The notes below the pieces were generated by a model. That model worked only from the letters and a program-made list of their open reading frames with translations, ran no database searches and was not told the origin of the DNA. Below, piece by piece: positions 1-5,122 of a stretch of 5,122 nucleotides of DNA (positions within the stretch are counted from its first letter, which is position 1; each line of letters opens with the position of its first letter). This stretch comes from Cocleimonas sp. GTDB taxonomy: Bacteria; Pseudomonadota; Gammaproteobacteria; Thiotrichales; Thiotrichaceae. The translations under genes were made by a program, and so were the position numbers. The stretch covers positions 1 through 5,122 of the forward strand of contig JAGLBQ010000144.1 of NCBI GenBank assembly GCA_023146675.1. The letters are read 5' to 3'.

Positions 1-10
1 CTAATAAATC

Positions 11-754
11 TTAACGGTTGCGCACAAAACGACGAATTTCAGCTACATGACGACGGCTTACTTCTAACTCATCTTCAATCTGATCAATTGTCACACGTAC
101 GCGTCCGATGGGTGTTTTAGCCAAGCCTGTAATACGACTTTTTGCAACCAGTGCATTGCGGTGGATGCGGATAAAACGTTGTGATAGGTCAGACTCTAGC
201 GATTTTAGAGATTCTTCAATAATCACCTCGCCTTTTTTGTGACGTACTGTGACGTACTTTTGATCCGCTTGGAAGTAATAAACGTCTTCGATAGGAATTA
301 ACTCTAGGTTTCCACGCATACGCGCACAAATGTGCTTACGAGCTGGTCCGGTGTCTTCATTATCATCAAGAATTTCTGTACGTTGAACGCGGTTTAAAGA
401 TTTTGCTTGCTCAAGACTTTTTAATAGTTGTTCTTGTCTTATAGGTTTCATTAGGTATCCCGTTGCTTTAGTTGAAAATGCTTCTAGTGCATACTCTCCA
501 TACGCTGTGGTGAATATGACGGCTGGTGGATTTGGCATACTGGAGAGGTGTTTTGCGACCTCTAGCCCATCCATGACAGGCATGGATATGTCCAGTAATA
601 TCAAATCAGGTTGATGACGTTCTACCATCATCAGTGCTTCAGCGCCGTTTTCTGCTTCTGCACATATTTTGTAATCTGAATTTTCGTCTAATAAACTGTG
701 AATTCGCTGCCTAGCTAGTTCTTCGTCATCAACGACTAGTACGTTCATTGGCAT
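11..754 (-). CDS. algR: AlgR-like LytTR-family response regulator
   Basis: Cytoplasmic response regulator that would take phosphate from the adjacent AlgZ/FimS-like kinase and bind DNA. In Pseudomonas, AlgR controls twitching motility, alginate and virulence genes. The 247-residue product has a receiver domain at about residues 3-120: acidic pair D9/D10, phospho-acceptor D55 in the LILLDISMP stretch, switch T82/T83 and conserved K103. A LytTR DNA-binding domain fills about residues 139-244, with the family-typical RFIRIHRNALV segment. Length fits AlgR (about 248). Two ATGs are possible, at 754 and 748. The second gives the family-like start MNVLVVDDE, but an AAGGAG sits 8 nt before the first, so 754 is preferred. 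The gene follows algZ by 5 nt, so co-translation is likely. Pseudomonas has hemC next; here that would lie beyond the left edge. Family assignment is secure; the target genes are inferred. Confidence 0.93.
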   Translation of the reverse strand: MPMNVLVVDDEELARQRIHSLLDENSDYKICAEAENGAEALMMVERHQPDLILLDISMPVMDGLEVAKHLSSMPNPPAVIFTTAYGEYALEAFSTKATGYLMKPIRQEQLLKSLEQAKSLNRVQRTEILDDNEDTGPARKHICARMRGNLELIPIEDVYYFQADQKYVTVRHKKGEVIIEESLKSLESDLSQRFIRIHRNALVAKSRITGLAKTPIGRVRVTIDQIEDELEVSRRHVAEIRRFVRNR

Positions 755-759
755 GTTTT

Positions 760-1821
760 TTACTCCTTCGGAATAGTAAAGGCGACACGATATTGATGCG
801 CAGATTTTGTTATTTTTAGGTTTGCGCGTGTGCCATAGGCTAGTTTTAATCTTTTCTTTAAATTTTCTTGGGCAATGTGATTGCCTTTTTGGTGAGAGTT
901 GGTGCCATCAGGAGGGACTGGATTAGTGACAACGATATCAAGGTGTTTCCCAGCATCATATAAGCTAATTCCTAGTGTTCCGCCTTCTCTTCGTGGTTGA
1001 ACACCATGGTAAATAGCATTTTCTACCAGAGGTTGTAGCAATAAAGGAGGGATTAGCATATCAAAGGGCAAGGTGTTGCGATCCATATCCCAGACAATGT
1101 TGAGCCGCTTCTTGCCTAGGCGCAGACCTTCCATGCGCAGGTAACGCAGGGTCACATCTAGTTCTTCTTTTAAAGTTATGCGTGTTCTGGTGTCTAATGT
1201 AGTGCGAAAGATATCAGCTAAGTCCAATAAGGCTTCTTCAGCATTTTTTGGGTCTTGATAAATCAACTGTGCGATTGTGTTTAAACTATTGAATAGAAAG
1301 TGCGGACGCATTCGTGATTGCAGTGCATCATACTTTGCTCCAGAGTCAGCTTTGACACGCTCTGAGTGGTTGTCTTGTATGTAGAGGTAGCGCAGAATGA
1401 GCAGTGTAACGACAACGCCGATAAAGACATTGCGTGCCGTAAAAGGTGTATCCCAATATTGGATAAGATCTGTTGTTTGATAACTATCGACCATTACAGC
1501 TAAAATTGAAGCGCAGATGGTAAACAAAGCGACAATGGTTGTGACACTGATGGTTAGATTAAGTACATTTTGTCGTTTGAGTAGACGTGATAGCATGCAC
1601 ATAAAAAGAGATGCTGATAAGACGACTAGTTGTACAAATAGTGAGGTATAACCTAGTTTGATAAAGGCAGCAGTATAGGTTTCTGATGCACTGGCAAGTG
1701 TTAAAATAATGGCTAAAACTTCAGCTGCAACCATGCCACTGAGTAAAGTGCGAAAAGAACATAAGTTGGGCAGATAACCTAACTTTTTGGTAGCGGCTAG
1801 TGACATAAGTTTATTTATCAT
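760..1821 (-). CDS. algZ: AlgZ/FimS-like membrane sensor histidine kinase (LytS/YehU type)
   Basis: Inner-membrane sensor kinase, presumed partner of the AlgR-like regulator encoded just downstream. The 353-residue product has about four hydrophobic segments near residues 26-46, 56-78, 87-111 and 132-148. A cytoplasmic His_kinase domain of the LytS/AlgZ class follows. The phospho-acceptor is H174 in the motif RPHFLFNSLN, and an N-box QPLVENAIYHG lies at about 263-273. The usual glycine-rich G boxes are poor: where LytS-type kinases have a GxGIGLxN-like stretch, this protein has GNHIAQEN (about 313-320). A similar degeneracy is known for Pseudomonas AlgZ/FimS, and it supports that subfamily over generic LytS. 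The start is uncertain. ATG at 1821 has only a weak GGAT upstream, and Met6 (ATG at 1806) has none, so the longer form is kept. The gene is divergent from argH. Confidence 0.9.
   Translation of the reverse strand: MINKLMSLAATKKLGYLPNLCSFRTLLSGMVAAEVLAIILTLASASETYTAAFIKLGYTSLFVQLVVLSASLFMCMLSRLLKRQNVLNLTISVTTIVALFTICASILAVMVDSYQTTDLIQYWDTPFTARNVFIGVVVTLLILRYLYIQDNHSERVKADSGAKYDALQSRMRPHFLFNSLNTIAQLIYQDPKNAEEALLDLADIFRTTLDTRTRITLKEELDVTLRYLRMEGLRLGKKRLNIVWDMDRNTLPFDMLIPPLLLQPLVENAIYHGVQPRREGGTLGISLYDAGKHLDIVVTNPVPPDGTNSHQKGNHIAQENLKKRLKLAYGTRANLKITKSAHQYRVAFTIPKE
763..768 (-). promoter_or_regulatory. Ribosome binding site of algR inside the end of algZ
   Basis: Read on the minus strand, AAGGAG lies 8 nt before the algR ATG at 754. 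The same six bases are the last two sense codons of algZ (Lys-Glu), immediately followed by its TAA stop. Ribosomes finishing algZ would therefore expose or occupy the algR start, which suggests translational coupling and a fixed kinase to regulator ratio. The site also favours the ATG at 754 over the one at 748, which would be 14 nt away. The sequence is directly visible; coupling is inferred. Confidence 0.8.
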
Positions 1822-1930
1822 CGATAATCCATGAATGCTATTGGCAGGTTACAAAGAGCTCCTAAATGGGTGCTTGCAAAGCCTACAATTTCTTCACTTC
1901 ATTATTGTTATTATTAATTAAAATAGATAT

Positions 1931-1965
1931 ACCATTAATCTAAGCATGCCTACTGCTTATATGGT
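1931..1965. repeat. Imperfect inverted repeat in the algZ-argH gap
   Basis: The inner arms TAAGCA (1941-1946) and TGCTTA (1954-1959) pair perfectly around a 7-nt loop. The outer arms ACCAT (1931-1935) and ATGGT (1961-1965) also pair. The two stems are separated by 5 unpaired bases on the left and 1 on the right, giving 11 base pairs in all. No T-run follows on either strand, so it does not look like an intrinsic terminator. It could be an operator dyad or a leader-RNA hairpin. The pairing is visible; any role is a guess. Confidence 0.4.
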
Positions 1966-1980
1966 TTGGCTGTTAATTAG

Positions 1981-2011
1981 TACGTTCTATCTTTTTTATT
2001 GCGACGTTTAT
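1981..2011 (+). promoter_or_regulatory. Candidate LytTR/AlgR direct-repeat operator
   Basis: TACGTTCTA (1981-1989) and GACGTTTAT (2003-2011) share an ACGTT core at a 22-bp repeat distance, about two helical turns, with a 13-bp spacer. LytTR-domain regulators are known to bind paired imperfect 9-bp direct repeats of roughly [TA][AC][CA]GTTN[AG][TG] spaced 12-13 bp. The second copy fits at 8 of 9 positions and the first at 7 of 9. The ACGTTTATC version (2004-2012) also resembles the Pseudomonas AlgR box CCGTTTGTC. The cognate regulator gene is next door. The motif is degenerate in AT-rich DNA, so this is tentative. Confidence 0.35.
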
Positions 2012-2029
2012 CTATCGGTTAAATATAAC
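1999..2029 (+). promoter_or_regulatory. argH: Weak sigma70-like promoter candidate for argH
   Basis: TTGCGA (1999-2004) could be a -35 box. Two imperfect -10 options follow: TAAATA (2020-2025, 15-bp spacer) and TATAAC (2024-2029, 19-bp spacer). Neither spacing is ideal. Transcription would begin about 25-30 nt before the argH ATG. The -35 overlaps the second ACGTT repeat, so a protein bound there could affect transcription. Low confidence. Confidence 0.22.
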
Positions 2030-2060
2030 ACAACCATCTTGCTAGAAACTGAATACACAT

Positions 2061-3470
2061 ATGCTAAAAAGAAACAATGAAAACATGAAAGATCAATCAG
2101 ATACCAAGCTTTGGGGAGGTCGTTTCTCAGAAAGTACCGATACTTTTGTGGAAGCTTTTACTGCCTCGATACAGTTCGATCAACGCCTTTATAAACATGA
2201 TATTACAGGTTCTAAAGCCCATGCTCAGATGCTCGAAAAAGTTGGACTTTTAACAGAGCAAGAAATGCAGGATATTCATCAAGGGCTGGATGAGATTATG
2301 ACTGAAATTGAGCAGGGAAAGATAAACTGGTCAATTGCTTTGGAAGATATTCATATGAATATTGAAGCCAACCTAACTGAACGTATCGGGATTGCGGGTA
2401 AAAAACTGCATACAGGACGCTCTCGCAATGATCAAATTGCTACGGATATTCGCTTATGGTTGCGTGAACAAATCGATTTTATTAGTGATGAGTTAAAGCG
2501 TTTGCAAAGAGGGCTATTGGATGTAGCTGAGCGTGAAGCTGACACCATTTTACCAGGTTTTACCCACTTGCAAGTTGCCCAGCCGATTACTTTTGGACAT
2601 CATATGATGGCATGGTATGAAATGCTGGTGCGTGATGATGAACGTCTGCAAGATTGTCGCAAGCGGGTTAATATTATGCCATTGGGTGCAGCCGCACTGG
2701 CTGGTACAACCTATCCCATTGACCGTGCTTATACTGCTGAGTTACTTGGTTTTGAACGTCCTGCCAATAATTCACTCGATGCGGTCAGTGATCGTGATTT
2801 TGCGATTGAATTTACAGCGGCTGCAACGCTGATTATGACGCATTTATCACGCTTCTCTGAGGAATTAGTGTTATGGACATCGGCACAGTTTGATTTTATC
2901 AATCTGCCTGATCGTTTTTGCACAGGTTCATCCATTATGCCGCAAAAGAAAAACCCCGATGTTCCTGAGTTGGTACGTGGTAAAACAGGACGGGTTAATG
3001 GGCATTTGATTTCACTCTTAACGCTAATGAAGGCACAACCATTGGCTTATAATAAAGACAACCAAGAAGATAAAGAGCCACTGTTTGATACAGTTGATAC
3101 ATTGTTAGGTTGTTTGCGAGCCTACGCTGATATGATGCCATACGTGGAAGTGAAAGCAGAAAATATGCGCAAAGCGGCAATGCAAGGCTTTTCGACTGCA
3201 ACTGATTTGGCAGATTATTTAGTGGGTAAAGAGTTGCCCTTTAGAGATGCTCATGAGGTAGTGGGGAAGGCGGTTGCTTATGGAATAGAAACCTCTAAAG
3301 ATTTAAGTGAAATGAGTTTGCAAGAATTGCAGCAGTTTTCAGAGGTGATCACAGAAGAGGTGTTTGAGGTGCTGACACTGGAAGGGTCTGTTGCAGCGCG
3401 TGATCATTTGGGGGGCACTGCGCCTAGGCAAGTTAAAAAGCGGATTACAGAGGCACGCAAGCAATATTAA
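2061..3470 (+). CDS. argH: Argininosuccinate lyase
   Basis: Cytoplasmic enzyme that splits argininosuccinate into arginine and fumarate, the last step of arginine synthesis. It belongs to the fumarase/aspartase superfamily and is normally a homotetramer. The 469-residue product shows all the family landmarks: WGGRFSE near the start (18-24), the TGRSRNDQ substrate-binding stretch (118-125), T168/H169 in GFTHLQ, and the signature loop [12 protein letters not shown] (289-300) that carries the catalytic serine. Length is normal (about 460 in relatives). Two starts are possible, the ATG at 2061 and the ATG at 2085 (Met9), and neither has a good ribosome binding site. The shorter form (461 aa) begins [14 protein letters not shown], closer to Pseudomonas ArgH, and may be the true one. 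The gene is divergent from algZ and followed by thiD after 34 nt. Function is secure. Confidence 0.97.
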   Translation: MLKRNNENMKDQSDTKLWGGRFSESTDTFVEAFTASIQFDQRLYKHDITGSKAHAQMLEKVGLLTEQEMQDIHQGLDEIMTEIEQGKINWSIALEDIHMNIEANLTERIGIAGKKLHTGRSRNDQIATDIRLWLREQIDFISDELKRLQRGLLDVAEREADTILPGFTHLQVAQPITFGHHMMAWYEMLVRDDERLQDCRKRVNIMPLGAAALAGTTYPIDRAYTAELLGFERPANNSLDAVSDRDFAIEFTAAATLIMTHLSRFSEELVLWTSAQFDFINLPDRFCTGSSIMPQKKNPDVPELVRGKTGRVNGHLISLLTLMKAQPLAYNKDNQEDKEPLFDTVDTLLGCLRAYADMMPYVEVKAENMRKAAMQGFSTATDLADYLVGKELPFRDAHEVVGKAVAYGIETSKDLSEMSLQELQQFSEVITEEVFEVLTLEGSVAARDHLGGTAPRQVKKRITEARKQY

Positions 3471-3504
3471 TAATGGTTTACCACAGAGTATATGGAAAAT
3501 AGCG

Positions 3505-4251
3505 ATGCAGAACCCTCCTGTTGTTTTATCTTTTTCAGGTCATGACCCAACAGGGGGGGCTGGAATTCAGGCAGATCATGAAGCAATTATGGCAATGGGG
3601 GGGCATGCGGTTTCGGTCATTACTTGCTTGACGGTGCAAGATACCCATAATGTAAGTTCAGTTAAACCATTGGAGGCTGAGTATATTTTGCAACAGGCAT
3701 ATAAGCTGTTAGCGGATATAAAAATTAGTGCGTTCAAAATAGGCTTATTGGGAAGCTGTGACGTTGTTGCTGCGCTGGTTTCTTTATTAAAACAATATCC
3801 ACATATCCCTGTGGTGCTAGACCCTGTGTTGGCAGCAGGTGGTGGTACATCGTTGGCTAAATCTGAATTGATCATGTGCATTAAAAAACAGCTGTTACCT
3901 TTGGCGACATTGGTAACACCGAATGTACCAGAAGCATATTTATTGTCTATATTTGATAGTGTTTGTCAAAATATATTACTAACAGGGACGCATAATGAGT
4001 CTACCAAGGATGTGATTAATACGCTGTATCAAGAAGGTGAGGTTATAAGCGCTTTATCATGGCCCCGCTTGCCTGATGTTTATCATGGCTCAGGTTGTAC
4101 GTTGGCTTCTGCTATTGCAGCAGGGTTGGCTAAAGGCTTGGTGCTTGTTAATGCAGTGGAAATCGCACAACAATATACATGGGATAGTTTGTCGCAGGCA
4201 CATAGAATCGGCGGTGGGCAATTAATTCCTATGCGTTTCTTTAATTCTTAA
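3505..4251 (+). CDS. thiD: Hydroxymethylpyrimidine/phosphomethylpyrimidine kinase (short ThiD type)
   Basis: Ribokinase-fold kinase expected to phosphorylate 4-amino-5-hydroxymethyl-2-methylpyrimidine and its monophosphate, supplying the pyrimidine half of thiamine. Visible landmarks in the 248-residue product are SGHDPTGGAGIQAD (11-24) in the substrate region, TVQDT (43-47), FKIGLLG (77-83), DPVLAAGGG (106-114), TPNVPEA (138-144), and the C-terminal HGSGCTLASAIAAGLAKG (194-211) with the anion-hole glycines and C198. The frame is open back to 3391, but ATG 3505 starts just before the first strand, has a weak GGA about 8 nt upstream, and avoids a long overlap with argH. The protein is shorter than E. 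coli ThiD (266). The segment between TPNVPEA and ILLTGTH (about 145-156) looks roughly a dozen residues short. Substrate is inferred from family; a related pyridoxal-type kinase is less likely. Confidence 0.87.
   Translation: MQNPPVVLSFSGHDPTGGAGIQADHEAIMAMGGHAVSVITCLTVQDTHNVSSVKPLEAEYILQQAYKLLADIKISAFKIGLLGSCDVVAALVSLLKQYPHIPVVLDPVLAAGGGTSLAKSELIMCIKKQLLPLATLVTPNVPEAYLLSIFDSVCQNILLTGTHNESTKDVINTLYQEGEVISALSWPRLPDVYHGSGCTLASAIAAGLAKGLVLVNAVEIAQQYTWDSLSQAHRIGGGQLIPMRFFNS
3553..3603 (+). repeat. Two G7 homopolymer tracts at the start of thiD
   Basis: Seven consecutive Gs occur at 3553-3559 and again at 3597-3603, both within the first 100 bases of thiD. A G6 run lies at 3410-3415 near the end of argH. 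The G7 runs encode Thr-Gly-Gly-Ala and Met-Gly-Gly-His; the first is in the conserved PTGGAG motif, the second encodes part of the less strict MGGH segment. The frame is intact through both. Such tracts are prone to slippage or sequencing indels. Confidence 0.6.
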
Positions 4252-4269
4252 AAATGATTAAAAATACCT

Positions 4270-4527
4270 ATGTTTAGAGTAATAATCCTTTTTGTTCTGC
4301 TTGGAGTCAGCTTCTATATTGTAAGGTTAGTTCTTAGCAATAGGAAAGTTCAACGTCATTTGCGTAAGTCCGAAGGGAAGGGTGCTCGTAAGCGTAATCA
4401 GAAAAATAATATGCTGCGTTGTATCTACTGTGATTTACATATTCCAGAGAAAGAGGCAATTAAACACGGGGATAATGTCTTTTGCAGTCTAAAACACGCC
4501 AGTCAACACCAGCAGGAGAAGATGTAG
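4270..4527 (+). CDS. PP0621-like small membrane-anchored protein with zinc-finger-like motif
   Basis: Small protein of 85 residues and unknown function. It resembles the PP0621 family often found next to pilS in gammaproteobacteria; that assignment is from memory of the family pattern. Residues 2-23 form one hydrophobic helix, probably a membrane anchor. A very basic linker follows (about 25-46, rich in Lys/Arg). The C-terminal domain has C51-x2-C54, then C72 and H76 in FCSLKH, with H66 and H80 as other possible ligands. This suggests a small treble-clef-like zinc site on the cytoplasmic side. No good ribosome binding site precedes ATG 4270, which lies 18 nt after thiD. The 3' end overlaps the likely start region of the PilS-like gene. 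Gene reality is well supported by the motif; function is unknown. Confidence 0.75.
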   Translation: MFRVIILFVLLGVSFYIVRLVLSNRKVQRHLRKSEGKGARKRNQKNNMLRCIYCDLHIPEKEAIKHGDNVFCSLKHASQHQQEKM

Positions 4528-5122
4528 CGCAACAAAGTGAAGGTTTACCTGTTTCTGCTTTTTTGCTGGATGAAAATACTTGGAGTCCATTACAGCTTTA
4601 TAGTATCTATCGTTTAATTCTTGCGGGAGCGTTGGTCATTATTGGTTTGACGAACCGTTCTTTCGCGCAGCTTGGGAGCTTTCAACCCATCTTATTTGAT
4701 GCTGCTGCATTAGTATGTTTAGCGGTTGCATTGGTGGGTGTGTTTTTGGCACATTTTCGTTGGCCAAGTTTTAGTGATCAGGTTTTTTTGCATACAGGTG
4801 TTGATATTACTCTGTTGCTGATACTGGTTTATGCTAATGGCGGTTTGCATTCTGGATTAGATTTGCTGTTTGCTATGCCTGTTATTTTAGCAAATATTTT
4901 GCGCCCAGGGCAGTATTCGTTGTTTTTCTCTGCACTTAGTGTCATTGCGTTGTTGTCAATACAGATTTATTTGCAGAATAAACACTATATTGATTCTTCT
5001 GAATTATCGCATACAGGTTTGTTGGCATTCTTCTTGTTAGTGGTTTCTTGGAAGGTTGGAGCTTGGTTGAAAAAAGCGTCTAAAACAGCAGCTTTAGCTA
5101 AAAAGCGGGGTCAGGATATAGC
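4482..5122 (+). CDS. pilS: PilS-like sensor histidine kinase, N-terminal part (cut by window end)
   Basis: Membrane sensor of the PilS/PilR two-component system, which in Pseudomonas switches on pilin transcription with sigma54. Only the sensor module (213 full codons) is in the window; PAS and kinase domains should follow. About six hydrophobic segments lie near residues 42-57, 69-91, 101-118, 122-139, 145-164 and 178-196, followed by a basic cytoplasmic stretch. The segments SPLQLYSIYRL (35-45), YANGGLHSGLDLL (117-129) and ILANIL (135-140) resemble PilS, which has YAGGG and IANIL in the equivalent place. The start is uncertain. The frame opens after a stop at 4473-4475 and has no ATG or GTG ahead of the first helix. 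TTG 4482 (weak GGGGA upstream) is used here; TTG 4563 is the other option. The TTG 4482 form overlaps the preceding gene by 46 nt. The frame stays open to the edge. Confidence 0.83.
   Translation, partial: MQSKTRQSTPAGEDVAQQSEGLPVSAFLLDENTWSPLQLYSIYRLILAGALVIIGLTNRSFAQLGSFQPILFDAAALVCLAVALVGVFLAHFRWPSFSDQVFLHTGVDITLLLILVYANGGLHSGLDLLFAMPVILANILRPGQYSLFFSALSVIALLSIQIYLQNKHYIDSSELSHTGLLAFFLLVVSWKVGAWLKKASKTAALAKKRGQDI

Larger units (their letters stand above)
1822..2060. promoter_or_regulatory. Divergent intergenic region between algZ and argH
   Basis: This AT-rich 239-bp gap should hold the promoters of both the algZR pair (leftward) and the argH group (rightward). What I can see is an imperfect inverted repeat around its centre, two ACGTT-cored direct repeats 22 bp apart nearer argH, and a weak sigma70-like candidate facing argH. 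For algZ I found AT-rich stretches but no convincing -35/-10 pair on the minus strand. No terminator, tRNA or convincing small gene is present. Confidence 0.6.

Noticed and set aside
1..10. Possible beginning of hemC after algR on the minus strand
   Set aside because: Only 10 bases are available beyond the algR stop; hemC is expected from Pseudomonas gene order, but nothing of it can be seen.
1831..1917. 28-codon plus-strand ORF in the algZ-argH gap
   Set aside because: No ribosome binding site and no recognisable motif; a frame of this length is expected by chance.
2617..3201. Open frames of about 70 codons on both strands inside argH
   Set aside because: They lie wholly within the well-conserved argH reading frame, carry no motifs, and are overlap artefacts.
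3391..3504. Upstream in-frame extension of thiD from an ATG at 3391
   Set aside because: It would add 38 residues lying mostly within the argH coding end, with no ThiD-like similarity; the ATG at 3505 begins just before the conserved first strand.
3471..3504. Terminator between argH and thiD
   Set aside because: The 34-nt gap has no stem-loop followed by a T-run, so read-through is the simpler view.
3576..3881. 101-codon minus-strand open frame inside thiD
   Set aside because: Antisense to conserved ThiD motifs, with no ribosome binding site or recognisable domain.
4254..4277. Seven-residue mini-ORF overlapping the start of the 85-residue gene
   Set aside because: Overlaps the next start out of frame and could in principle act as a leader, but it has no Shine-Dalgarno and is too short to support.

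Overview
The window looks like a stretch of chromosome from a moderately AT-rich gammaproteobacterium. The main support is the gene content. A LytTR-type two-component pair resembling AlgZ/AlgR (FimS/AlgR) is divergent from argH, a neighbourhood known from Pseudomonas, and the right edge holds the sensor half of a PilS-type kinase. I cannot name the genus. Six protein genes are visible, five complete and one cut by the right edge. I see no RNA genes, insertion sequences, CRISPR arrays or phage genes.

Layout. Positions 11-1821 (minus strand) hold algZ followed by algR, a tightly coupled bicistron. The kinase stop lies 5 nt before the regulator start, and the last two sense codons of algZ form the algR ribosome binding site. 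Positions 1822-2060 are a divergent intergenic region. It contains an imperfect inverted repeat, a pair of ACGTT-cored direct repeats 22 bp apart that resemble LytTR-family half-sites, and a weak promoter candidate towards argH. Positions 2061-5122 (plus strand) hold argH, a short thiD-like kinase, a small membrane-anchored zinc-finger-like protein of the PP0621 type, and the N-terminal membrane domain of a PilS-like histidine kinase. Gaps are 34 nt and 18 nt and the last pair appears to overlap, so this is probably one transcription unit. I see no terminator inside it.

How the genes fit together. ArgH completes arginine synthesis and the thiD-like protein belongs to thiamine pyrimidine salvage/synthesis. 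These housekeeping genes sit between two regulatory systems which, in well-studied relatives, both control type IV pili and surface behaviour: AlgZ/AlgR on the left and PilS (with PilR expected beyond the right edge) on the right.

Nothing here looks like a new defence or mobile system; this is mostly ordinary core chromosome. Points worth a second look are the possible AlgR operator next to argH, the lack of any ATG/GTG start for the PilS-like frame, two G7 tracts at the front of thiD, an apparent short deletion in ThiD, and a degenerate ATP-binding region in AlgZ.
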